A DNA stretch of 64,000 bases from Halichondria panicea (taxonomy: Eukaryota; Porifera; Demospongiae; Suberitida; Halichondriidae): NCBI RefSeq assembly GCF_963675165.1, contig NC_087381.1, positions 1,860,001 to 1,924,000 on the forward strand. The letters run 5' to 3'. Position 1 is the stretch's first letter; the number at the start of each line of letters is the position of its first letter. Under the pieces are notes generated by a model. That model worked only from the letters and a program-made list of their open reading frames with translations. It was not told the origin of the DNA and searched no databases. Shown in pieces: positions 42,401-56,400 of the stretch. The position numbers and the translations under genes are program-made.

Positions 42401-45400
42401 AAGTAAAACTTTGTTCCCAAATTAGTGTATATATATGTTATATAGAGGAGTACCATGGCAGGGTGTCATAATTATAATTATATGCAGAGGGGGAGGGGGG
42501 TATCCCACCTGGCTCAAATTCTCCTCCCTAAGGTTTCCATTCTATAGCTGGCGATGTTACATACTAACAGGGCATTAATTTAGCTCTAGTTTAAAATTCG
42601 GTATGGCACCAGAGTACTATAATACCCATGCATCAAACGCATTATAGGAATACAAAACAAATGAATATACAATATTCACTTTACAGCTAGCTAGCTAAAC
42701 TTCAACATTGGCCATACAATGTAGATTGTATACATGAGCATCAACGGGCCACGCCTATATGATTAAGCACATGCATGTGCACTATCACACACGCAATAAA
42801 TCGGCCTGGAATTGAGGCTACAGCACATGCATGCAACTGCACACTCACTATTCCCTTTAGTGACACTTCTGTTGTGAGTACTGTCAACCGTGTGTGAGGT
42901 GTGAGGGGGTTGATAGCCCACAAGGCTAGACACAGTGGCCCCGTCCTTCCATAGATCACCAATACTCACCACTGGCACTGGGGGAGAGGATGGTGCCCTC
43001 GACTCAATCCTGCATGTAGTATTTTAGAATGTGCAGTATGATAATGCACTAGACCATGTGGGATACTTTTACCAGGTTTTGTTAACCATTATACCACCTA
43101 TATACGAGGAAATTTTATCCCCAAAAAGACATCTGCTCGCTAAATTATGCTAAACTGAAAATGAAAAAATACACAGTTTATTTTGCTTTGTGCATGTGTA
43201 GCAATCCAAGTCCACGAGATATTTAGACCCGAAGCCATTATAGACTTGAACTGAGGCTTAATTAGAAAGAACAGAGTTCTATAAATGGAAAATAGAAGTT
43301 TGGACCTATTCAGATCCTTCATTGCCATCTGTCTGGCCATGTATCCCCTCATAGCGGACTGGATGGTCTCCACTGCATCTGATGCGTCAGACTCTTCACT
43401 ACCACTGCTTTCACTCAGCTTAATGTCATGTGATCTGCGCCTGGTAATTATAAGTGGAAATAGCAGCAAGAAAACTACTTAACAAGAATAGTAAAGGAAG
43501 TACATGTACATGCATGCAATGTATTATATTAACGAGCAGAACCATAGAATGATAGAATGGAGATAGCACACATTGAAACGTAGCACTTTTATAGGGAATC
43601 ATGCAAGCCTACAATATTAGCATACATGCGTGCATACCATTACGTATACTGCCCACATCCCAAATTTGGTACAGGCCATAATTTCCTGGGGTATAGCCCA
43701 TAATATATATATCCTGTTTTCATGCGATTGCTAGGATATGGCCAGGGGATAACTAGGATAATTCCCTCTGATATTTCCTCTGATATTTCCCCATAATAAT
43801 TTGTCGAAAACAGGCCAAAACGATCATAACACGTCATTGCCTCTCTCTATAAGGTTTCAAAAAATCATAAAATGAACCAACCGCTAAATGTATGGCCGTT
43901 CATAGCTGCTCTATTCTATAATAATACACATGCATGCATAATTTTTATAATTATCACCTAATTGGCTCATCCACTCGATCTAGTTTTGTGCCTTCCACCA
44001 TTTGCCTCCTGGCCATATGCCCTCTAAGTGCACTCTGGAGATGCAGTACGGCTTGTTCCCGCTCTTCCTCAAACCGTCTTTGTTTAATGGTTGACTGTCG
44101 TCTCTTCCAGTGGTGCTGAAGAGTAGAAGCTGCCGTCAATTGCTTCTCTCGCTCAGGAGTGAATACAAGAGACTTGCGACTGCATATGTGTGCATGGGTA
44201 GACAATGTATACATGTATATATACTACACACAACACTCTAAGGACATGCACTAGCAGTATTATAGAAATTTATCTGATTTACGTACCATGCTCAAATAAT
44301 CCCCTATAATTATGCTTGCATGAGTATAAAGTTAGGTGATTTTCCGGTGTATTTAGCGATGCTGCATGCGTATTTGATACAGCAGCTGAGAAAACAAATT
44401 TGATTTCTATATACATAATTATTATACCTAGCCAACTTTCTTGCATGGTCAATAGCAGTCATTTCATTCTGATGCTTTTCTCTGAGGACTTCTAACTCTT
44501 TCACAACTCCACTCTTGTTCATTTTCTCACTCTCCAAGTGCTCCTGCACTGTAGCCAGTGACTCTCTAATAGATAATTATGGGACTCTAAGTGTACAGTG
44601 TATCATGTGAAATGTTTCGTATACACATGCAGTGCATGTCGTGTGACAAAAGGAACATACAAGAAACACCCAATACAGTATAATACACGTGGTACTATAA
44701 TTATATGAATGACATGCGTATTTTTTTGCATGCACTATATATAACGTATATAATTATTGTAACTCACTGAGTGCCCTCAGCCACTGTTCTGTAGTGGGTT
44801 CTATCATCCTTCAATTTCCTCACAACATTGCGAAGTTTGTCTCTCTCAGTCACCACTTCTGACATCTGAGTCTATATAGTGAGGGCGAATATACTGTAGT
44901 TAAAAAAGTGTCACGGTAATCAGTATAATTATTACACTCAATTGTAATGTTAATGACCATTGAAGTTTTGACCATGGCATGCAATTGAATAGTAACACGA
45001 TCACATCAGTAACACAGACATAAATTAACTGTTAACAATATAAAATAATATAATAATATAAGAAGAAAAAATGGTGGATTGAAAAAATAACAATTGGATC
45101 AGAGTTTCGTTTCTAGTGGGCTGATGGTGACAGGGTAATTGACGTCAGACTCGTTGCAGGCATACCACGGTAGACCAAGAACATCGTCGTCATATTCCTG
45201 CAAGAAAGAATGAAGTTAACGATACAACCTCATGACATGTATTACGTGGCATTTTGGTGCAATACATACACACATGCATGTACATGTATACATGTACCGT
45301 ATATATATAGCGGGTAATTTTCAGGGGACAAAATATTCGTGGTTCAGCAATATTAAGACATTTCGTGGGTAAAATTTTCGTGGTAGCTGCTTGCACTGCG

Positions 45401-48400
45401 TTTAAATGAGGACAAGGCGTTTAATTACAATCACTGCATGGCATTTAATCGAGGAAACACGATACACAAATGTTCATGTACATGTATTATAATTATATAG
45501 ATCATTAAGTATGTATAATTATTGCCTGCAACATTTCTTACCTCGACCCGGTCCTCAAGGTACCAATCCTCGAATGGAGTCGGAATGAAGTCCAGCATGT
45601 CACTTTGTGTCTTCATGCCAGCATCCATTGAGTAACTGTGACTGTCGGTAATAGTAGAGTTAAAGGTACTGGAGCTGGTGAGACTTGAGCAGGTTGTATC
45701 CACCTGTGTACGAGGAGCCAATAGTAAAAATATACACACATGCAAAAATACAAGCAACATCAGAATAATAATTTACTGATACACGTATAGTATATGGTGT
45801 GTGCATCAAACTCACCACACTATCTGGCAGGCGTCTAACATGAGAACACTCTGGAATACTGAATGACACACGCTTCCCTTGACAGACAGGAGTGCTACTT
45901 GAACGCTTGGCCAGTGGTGTTTCATCTACAGAGTCTTCTTCGCTTCTCTCCTGCTGAGGACTTGGTGGCGTTCCATTGACAGTGCGACCCAGAATAGAAG
46001 CAGTGTGTAGTCGGCCATCATGCCATAGTACAGAGCAGCTACTCGAGGGAAAGGAGAAGGGAAAAGCAACTCTCTCAGAGGAAACAATGACACACTCTTT
46101 GTTGTCAAGCTGAACAACATAGTGACTGGTAGCATTGGAGAGTAGAGATGTCTTGGATGCCATTTTAGAAGAGATTCCACTTTATCAGATTTGAAGGGTG
46201 ATATAAGATGTTGATACTCAGGGATTGCTTTTATACATGTACATGTATGTGAAGGTCTCCTCTCACAACCTGTCATTTTAGGCGACCTTTAAGCCTAACC
46301 AATTAACACAGGAATGAAAGGAATGTTGTACTCATTCAGGGGTATACTGATGGGTGCACAATGCCTTTGAAATGTACAGGTGTTATGGTGTTGTTCATTG
46401 CATTGTAGCACCCACCACAAATCAAATATACACTCAAATAGAGCACTGAAGTGCTAACCCTCCGCTGTTTACATGAATACAATAAATGCAGTAGTAGTGG
46501 AAGCTGGCTAAGAAGCACTGAAATTAGGTATGCTGAAACTGTTTTGCATTCATGAGGCATACTAGGATCACAGCAAAGTCAGTCAGAAAAGAGCCTAGAG
46601 AGTTATGGCTCCTGCATGGTCTGGGGCTAGGGATAAGCAAAGAAGCAACAACCCTAATCACAATTCTAGCTTTCTATTTTAGTGACCCTTTTCCATTGTT
46701 CCTGGTACAGGATCACTTCAGCTGTAAATACATGCCTCACATAAAGGGTGACTGTAGCTAGAGGCCATGTAGCCAACGTTATTCGACAATGAAGCAATCA
46801 AATTCTGCCACTATTATAAAACTAATAACTTGTTGCGTGAAGGCTATCCGTACTGTAAACGCAGCACTATAGCATCTAGGTGAGCAGGCTCAGAAATTAC
46901 AAAATTACAAACCAAACGACTACTCTATACCCGTGACCACCCACGCACATCGGGTCATAATTACACATACATGTATACCGTACAATGTACGTATAGTATA
47001 GTAACACGCAAATGTCAGGCTAAGTTATACATGTGCATGACTGTACATACAATGTAGTGCAGTATTTCTTAGTATATACAGGCTCTGCAAGGCTTCTTCT
47101 ACCCAAACCCAATGGAAACATGCCCATAGACAAATTCCAACTGTAACAACCTTGCTATGTGGTTGTTGCAAGGTATATAGATGTAGTTACAACCTTTCAG
47201 TCATTTGTCAACCATGTGAAAACCATGTAACAAGCTTGGAAATAACCAGTGACAAAAGTTGAACAACCTCGTAACATGCTAATTATAAGCTTGAATGTAC
47301 ATGTATGAGGAATAATCCCGGGGTGGCTATGCTAGAGATACATACACTCACTTGCAGTGACTGTATCCTGTCAGAGGAGTCACTCTGAGCACCGGTGAGT
47401 TCCCCTATCCTTCTCTCATAGTGAGCCTTGCTGCTCTCCATCTCAGACACCATGGACTTTAGTTTGGACCCAGTCTCGGAAGCTTTCTATATCAATATGT
47501 ATTAATTTGTGTACATGCACACATTGTACGGTTCAATCGTTTTGATAACACAAGTACATGTACATGTATGCCTAAAAATCCAGAAACGGTATGTTACCGT
47601 ACGTATGTCTAATTCCGCACACAAGTACACTTTTCACAATATACACGTACATGTTCAATAACTAATAGTTAGACTAACTAGATACTTAGTGCCGCACATG
47701 CACAAACCTTGCCCTCGAGGCTTGACTACAATAAAACAAGTTCCTTTGCTGGACAACAAGATACTAAGTATATAAGTTGGCAGGTATACAAGTCCCATAG
47801 TATACATGTACATCCTCTGAGGCACTTTTCCCATGTACTTCCCATGTAGATCTTATCAACTAGTGTCTAAAGTACCGTATTACTAGAATGTTTTGTGAGC
47901 ATCAAACATATGCGAACTTTGTGAGGGTTGATCAATCCACAAAATAAATTGCAAAACCTAAATTAGTAAGTAGTAAAATACACACAATCCTTGCCAGAAC
48001 GCAATAGTTAGATCGTAAAGGGTCAATTTTTCTGTTGATTTGGCTCATTCACAAAGGTTTTTCATCAGCAAAATATTCTAGTAATACGGTATATTGTACA
48101 TGTACATGTCTCACCAGTTCTAGGTCCACAATACTTGAGAGCAGTTGACTTCTCTTGTGATCCACGTATTTGTCGGCGATACTTCCCCTCAGCCCCTGCT
48201 CATTATGACTAATAACCTCGGGTCCAGCACTTCTGTCAGCTTCATACTGCGAAAGAAAGCCAGAAGCATCAGGGTGTCATACAGGGGGAAGGGGGATATC
48301 CCCCCTCTAAAATTCAAGTACAAGTGTTCATAGCTGGAAATGTTACAGGGTATTGAAATACATGACTGTAACCATTGATCCTTTTTTTAGCAAAAATTTC

Positions 48401-50366
48401 AAAAGCATGCCTTATATCCCCCCTCTACTTCAAAATCCTGTATGAAACCCTGAGCATGGTATACATACTGATACAGTTTCCGTTCAGCTTGCAAAGCAAG
48501 TTGAATAGATAGCACTCCTGATAGCACACAAAGGCTCGCTTCCACATGTATGGATTCCACATGTATGGGTCCCACATGTATGATTTCGTGTTTACTTTGT
48601 TTACTGTTAGAAAACACAAATGCACAAAAAACAATTGTTTTGCTGCAGCTTACTGTACTGTATGCAATTGGAAGAGAATTTTACTTTTAATTTCGCCTCC
48701 ACTGCATGCACATATGTACATTACACCTCGCCACTAATCGATCTCATTGGTCAACAGCTGTTACAGTATGATTTAGTATATAAATCACAGGGCTCGAAAT
48801 TACAGTCAGACACCTGACAAAATCCAGTCATTATGTGCACGTGTCCAATCATTGCATGTGTTAGTCAGACATTTTGTCGAAGCATACATGTAGAGCTAGC
48901 CAGAGATCGCTATATAGGGGTTAGCTATTCTAGCACTAGTAAGAGCCTTATCAGAGTTCTTGTAGCTCAGAACAAGAAGTGTGGACAGTGAAAATGATCA
49001 AGAATTACAAATTGCCTCGTGGCTGTACATTCAATGTAGTTAGCTAGTTGAGAGCAAGCGAGCTGTCTCTGAAGTTCTTAGTTTATTATCTCTCTCTGGC
49101 TGAATGGTCGGTCTCTCTCTTTGGCTGGTGGGTCTTTCTCTACAAAGTTTCATGATAAGCTATCAGGCCTAAGAAACTTGAACGAGTTTATTGATGGCTC
49201 AAGGAATATTCGAGAGTCCAACTTCGAAGATCATGCTGCCAGCCTCATGCACAAGAACCAATGACTTGTGTGCCTGATTTTGAATATAGAAATTGTATAG
49301 CCTAGCCAACTTTGCATGTCAGAGCAAAATTACATGTTGTCAGATCAAAACATTAATTGGACTGACATGTTGACAGTCATGCTAATATTTTTAGCGCGAG
49401 CCCTGAAATCAGCACAATTAAGCACCAAACTTTGTTTACACAATGAAATTGCAACTTCATAAACAAAATGTAGATGATCATACAATCATGGGTAGTGGAC
49501 GCATATGAACAATACATATTATTATGTGCATGTAGATAATCATACATGTACATGTGTATAGTGGATAGTTAAAACACACCATTTTCAGTTTCTTGGTCAA
49601 TAGAGAGTTTTTGTGCTCCATGCCCTCCACTTGAGCAGCCATCTTGACCATGGCTTTGTTGAGTGCCTTCAGTTTGATCTGAGCACCTCTCTCTGTCTGG
49701 GATGATACAATACCCTCTCTCTCAGACAACATGCTCGATAGTCTGATCACGCAGGAAAAGAAAACACATGCAATAGACCGTATGTATATATACATGCATG
49801 TAGGATTGGTTCTTATAATATATCAAATAAATTTCACTCACTCAGAGTGAATTAAAGGACGAGAATCACTTGTTGATTAAGTTAAAGTATATGTATGTAC
49901 ATGTACAGATTACTGTATACACAGTATATGTGTATGTAGTAGGTATAATTATTTGGTGATGTGACAAATCTAGGTGAGGATTGCCAATTTAAAAATCCGT
50001 CAATGTGATCAACCAACATGAGATATAGAGTCACTAATGTCATGCAGCATGATTGTCAAGTTACTATGCCTATTGCTTGCCAACTATACGTGATATGTGC
50101 ACATGTTAATTTTGATTGATAATCGTATAAAGATAGTGCCCACATGCACAGAGCTGACATGTGCTCTTACCTGCATACTTCCCTGTAATAAGTCTCAGTC
50201 TGTATCTCCATCTCTCTGATCCTCGTTACAGACACGTCACCTTTAACAGCTGCCAACTCTCTCTCCCTTTCCCTCAGTGCCGTCTCCAGGGAATGAACTT
50301 TGACCCTGAGAGCAGTACCGGGTGATGACCCACTCTTTTTAACTAGAGAGCGAGTAGCCTCTCGCG

Positions 50367-50415
<49 letters not shown>

Positions 50416-53400
50416 CGTGTATGTGTGTAAACACATGATATACTGACACGAATGGACAATCATCCATCAAAACATGATCGTAATCGTACATCAGACTTGA
50501 TGGTATAGGTTGCCTTATAACATACAATTCTAATTTTATACAGTGTGGGATAGCCTTATCATGCACTCCAAGGTATAGTAGAGGAAGCCAACATGCAATA
50601 CCACATTTCAGTGTACTGGGAAGCTACCAATTTCTTGGAATAATAGGGCATATTGCATGGTGTGTACATGTACTATAAGGTATGTGTGCATGTCACCACA
50701 CAACTGTGGCAATGAAGACTACCATAAGAATTACTCCAAACTGATGCGAGAATTCCAACACAGTGAAGTTTTGTCCATGCAGTATATGGTATTCTAGCAA
50801 ATGAATTACTCGATCCTCTTTTGAGCTGTGAAGCAAGTGGAAACTTGTGAAGTGAAGATAGCAATAGTTTAATGTACCATGTAGCACGCTTCATTTTGGA
50901 AATGACATTTAATGCTAAAACGTAACACAGAAAAAATCTATGATAGTTATATAGCGCTGTTGTAATAAATTTGTAATAGTGTAACAGTGAGAGGAAGCTA
51001 ACAGTGTCATGCATAGTCAGTGTATACTGGTATAGCTACCGTATAGCGGGTAATTTTCGGGGGACAAAATATTCGTGGTTCAGCAATATTGAGACATTTC
51101 GTGGATAATATTTTTGTGGTTGCTGCTTGGATTGCAGGTAAAGGTAGGCAAGGTCGCTTCATTCGTGGGTAAAATATTCGTGGTCAGACCTCCAACCACG
51201 AAAACCACGAATATTTTGCCCCACGAAAATTACCAGCTATATGGTATCTAAACCCATTTCTTGGAATGGTTAGCATAGTCCATGTACCAGTATATATAGC
51301 TATAATATTTAATTATAGGAAGTATCACTGCCACTATTATTATGGCCAGGTAACAAGACTACACCACAATCAAAAATGGAAATGATAAAAATTAATGATA
51401 ATGGACATTCTAGGAATGATACCTGTGCATATCTAGAAATTTCTTGGAATATTTGTATAGTGATCATGCATGTCTGTATATATAAAGGCGCTGTCACCCT
51501 GCTACATGAAGATATATTATACCCACTCTTCGACTCAGATTATCTTGGCATTATAAGATGAGTTTCGTTAACAAGCTGAGCGCATTCGCAAGATCTTTTG
51601 CCACTACAGTTAAGCCAGTTTACCGTGGTGCTACTACAGTTAAGCCTGTCTACAGAAGTGCTAATGCAAAAGATGCCGCTTCTATTACTAGGATGGCCAT
51701 TCAAGAAGGTTGGCACGTTGGACCGTACGATTTCCCTACATTTTTCGAGTTTGATCCAAAGAGCTATCATAATTATTGGAGAGGTTAATGGACAGCATGC
51801 ATGTCAAGTTGGAGTGATTGAATTCCCTAAACACCACTATCACGCAGGTGGTTTGATTGTTGCTGAGGAGTTTCGACAGATGAGATATAGCACAGATTGT
51901 GTTAAACACGGCGTCGATTTAACTGATAATTAAGAGATACACAATTGGAGCAGACATCAACATGACTGCACTAGCACAATTTCAGTTTTTTGGATGTGAA
52001 AAATTCTGGGACACGTACGTTGCAATGTTTGATCTTGAGAAAATAGCTAATGTTGGCGTAGATCAGAAATCTTCAAGTTTTGCTATGCCAATTCAGGATG
52101 TAGATCTCGACAAGCTACTGAAGTATGACCACAGAGTGTTTGGTACGCCACGAGACAAGCTAATGACAAGATGGATCAACACTCCGGGAAGCTTTGGATG
52201 GGCAGCAATTGATCACAGCAACAACATAACTGGCTACATTGTTCTGAAACAAGTCATTCGAGGAGGGGGAACAGAAATCGGCCTAGCGATAGCCCCTTTG
52301 TTTGCTAACGATAAGGATACCGCTAAGATACTAATAAAGACAGCAGGCCAAGAGTGTCTAAGCTAATCCAGCCATTCCAAAGACAAAACTGGAGTTGTTT
52401 CATCCGGCAGGGGATATTTGTGGAGAGAGTGCTGCAGAGCTGGTGGATGAGCTGGGAGCTGAGATGACTCATATCGCTCACAGGGTCTATTTGGTGTTTT
52501 TTCACACAAATCAAGCTGAATAAAAGAAAACTCGGCACTAACATAGCTATCAGTAGTGCTGGGTGTATGTGTGCATGATGCCTGATTGCTTTGAATTTCT
52601 CTTTTAGGCCCCCTACGAGAAAAATAAGCAGATATAGTGATCATTGTGTACTTTCTTGAGCGCAACTCGCCTCCAACCAGAGGGTGTGACGTCACACACT
52701 GCATTTACCTAGCATCACGTGGGGCGTTGCCTATCCGTTTATCTATGCTTGAACAGAACTTGCACATGCGTTACTTATAACTGAAGTGATCCTGTACCAG
52801 GAACAATGGAACAGGGTCACTACAGTAGAAAGCTGTATATACCAGGAACAATGGAACAGGGTCACTAAAGTAGAAAGCTTGAATTATAGCTCCTGCTGCT
52901 TTTAGCCGACTGGGAATCCTACTCCATGCTAGCCTCGATCCCAGGCCGCACTTCCCACTAGGGAAGTGGGCCTGGTATCGACTGCTTGCGCATGCGCTAA
53001 TATCCCCCCGGTATCTGGGGGCTTTGGATAACATCGTTTATGCTCAGTAAAACTATGACATCACAACGAAAGGAAGTGGATTGAAGGAAGTAGATAGAAA
53101 GTTCGATTGAAAGTTTCTAGCCCATCGGATAGCATTCTCTGATAGCTACCCTTAGCCTGCTATGTTAACAAAAGACTCACAGCCTGCAACAGTGTGGATG
53201 ACGATCGTCTGAAAGGAGTGACGGCTGATAAGAGCCTATATGGACAGGCCACGCCCATTTAACACTAACTTTGGTGAAAGTCTACTATAGTACTGCTACT
53301 GATTCTATCAGAAGAAAATAGCAGTACAACAAACCTACACAGCTCTGTCTCTAGCTAGCTAGCTATATAGCTCTGTGTATGACTTTTAGGATATTTTCTC

Positions 53401-56400
53401 TGATGTATCCAGTATTATAGGAATATTTACGGGGGAAAAAAATCCAATAATTTGGCGCATGCGCAAGCAGTCGATAGCAGGCCTTCTTTCAAAGGCCGGT
53501 GAAGGAGGCTAACTCCATGCAGGACCTGGAGCCATACTTCTCTGAGACTCCAGGCTTCTTTGCTGTGATCCTAATCCACAGTACATATATCTATAGACTA
53601 TAGTACCACTACCTGTTCTCAAATGTTTCAGCATGCCTCCATTCTTTATTGCTCCTGAGTTGCTGTGCAAGTCATACATGATAACAACATCACTATAATT
53701 ATGCACTGCATTATATCACTCTTCTGGTTTCTTTATAATAATGTCACCAGCCGAGGGTTTGCACTTTAGTGCTCAAGTTGTACAAGTTTGTTGGATCTAT
53801 TCTAGAACTGACATCAAGCGTTCAAGATGACACTGTTTCCCTCTGAACACCAGAACACATGGTACTTCCAGCCCTTTTCCTCTTGACAGTTGTGGCAGAG
53901 TGTCTTCTTTCTCATCATTCCTGGAGGCTGTACATCGATCATCCAGCCCATGGACAAATGTATAAACAAGACCTACATGAGACAAGAATGGGGAGGAGTG
54001 GATCAAGCAGGACAGACCCGTACCCACCACTAAATCTGGGAATCTTGACTGGGTGTCAAGAGCCTGGGCATCCAGCGATCACAGTGCATTTCTTTTTAGT
54101 CTGTGGATTGGCTAATGCTCTGGATGAAACAGAGGATAATAAAGTTTCAGATGACATCCCTCACATCTGAGGAAGACCAAGTAAACCAGGACCCCTCAGA
54201 CTCAGATGTAGACAGCATGGGGGATCCCTTCTCTGATGAAGACTCTGAAGATCAAGATGAGGAAGACTGAGCTCACAAATTATTATGCTATTGCTTTTTA
54301 TCTTGCATACCGTATTTACTTGATTAAATGCCCTCCTTGTAAAAGCTCTGTCTTTGTCAATAAACGCCCATCTTGAATAATCGCCCATGTATGGGGCGTG
54401 GCACTGTGGGTGGAGCTGAAATAGCACGTGGAACCAGTTACAAGCGTGGCAGCATAGAATAAAAATACTTTTTTACGATGCATCGATGGCAGAGAGAGAG
54501 ACACCGACACAGAGGGCACTCCTATGACTTAAATTTAAGCTGAGAAATAGAGATTTAAGCTGAGACAGCAGCCCAAGAAGAGCACAATAACTGCTGCTGT
54601 GCAAGAGTTTTGGAGGAGACATAACAATAAACGCCCTCCTGGATTAAACGCCCCCTCTAAAGACTTCGTTAATCAAGTAAATACACATGTATTCTGTTAT
54701 CTGTATGTGTTGTTGATTTACTGACAGTGTTAATTAAGTTTGGTGGGCGTTAATTGAATTAGGTGGGCGCTTACACGGTTCAGTAGCCATAATCAAATAT
54801 CCGCCCACCCCTTGTTTAGCCTAAATGTAGCTATCAAAACATATGGACGGTTCGCCGGTTAAGTACGGTATACATGTTATATAATAATTATATAGAAGCA
54901 TGCAACTTATATACATGCATGCAGTAGTATACTAGCTGCACGTTAAAGATTTTTGTTCAACCTAAATTCATATACCTTAAGGTGACATATTTTCGCGAGT
55001 ATAAATTCTGCTATTTCCGCGAACGAGAGTAAAATCGCAAAAATGTGTAGTCGCAGATAATTAGAAAATACAATGAATCTCATTAAACTCACTTGCGAGT
55101 AATTAAAAACGCTATATTATGATTCACCACTTGAGCAGGATTTAGCAGAATTTAATACCAGTAAAATGAGCTAAACAGTGACATCGCAAATAAATGTATC
55201 TGTCACCAAGGCAATAATTTGTACTTCCTGTATTAGAGTCAAATAAATGTATCTGTCACCAAGGCAATAATTTGTACTTCCTGTATTAGAGTTAGAGTAC
55301 GCAATTCCAATAGAATGTACACAAAAAGCATTCTTCCAGACCTACGTCACAGATACTTAAATTTAATACCAGCAAAATGAGCTAAACAGTGATATCGCAA
55401 ACAAATTTATCTATCACCAAGGAAATAATCTGTACTTCCTGTATTAGAGTTAGAGTACGCAACTCAAATAGACTGTACACAAAAAGCATTCCTCCAGCCC
55501 TACCTAGTCACAGATACTTCGCAAAGTCATAATGCAAAACGCCCCTCTGGTATTAGACAGACAATTAAATTAAATATTGTACATGAGAAATAACAAGTAT
55601 CAAAGTCCAGCCATGCAGGAATGTTCAGCATTGCTAGAGTTTCTTCTTTGCAACCATGCAGGTTTTATAATTGTCCAAGGCTCATTTTGTAGAAGATTCT
55701 GTGTTCCTAGACCTATAGTCCTCGACTTCTTGGGATGCATGTCAATTCTGCTTCACCATAGCACTAGAAGCGGCTCTTTTTGCTGGGGGCTTGAGCTGTT
55801 TTGCAGCAGTGTAGAGGCGAGCTTCTTTGGCTTGGTTGTGATGCCGAGGATAGTGGAGGGCTGTTTGAGCAGCAGTTACACTGAGTAGTGGGGGGCTGTT
55901 TCTTTGCAGCAGTAGTGGGGTGGGGCTGTTTTGCAGTGGTTTCAGCGTTGGACAATTTTGTGTCAAGCCATTCGTCGGTCATACCAATCTTATACGCTGC
56001 ATACGCTGGCGTCTAGAAGAGAGAAGAGATGGAGCTGTGTCTAGAGTAGTCGTTGTCATCTTTTTGTGCAGTTTATATTGTGTTACTAAGACAGTGTTAT
56101 GTTGCTATGCCCTCGGGATATAAACTAGTTATAACACATGCACTCGGGATGCATGGCATATATTGGACTCACTTACGCCCTCGTGCTTAAGTGCAATATA
56201 TTCCATACATCCCTTGTGCCCGTGTTATAACTATAACTTATACAACAGCATGTGGTTGTGATGTAGGGTTGAAGAAACACCTACTACGATTTTAAGTGGA
56301 GTTGTGTATACTCTTCCAAATGAACTCTTGAGACCATGCATGCACCACCTCGACAAATTCCTGAGTGACACCCAACGTTGTACGGAAACCCGATGTATAC

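Noticed and set aside
53797..54030. 77-codon minus-strand frame as a gene
   Set aside because: It lies antisense to the transposase relic, whose plus-strand translation has recognisable family landmarks.
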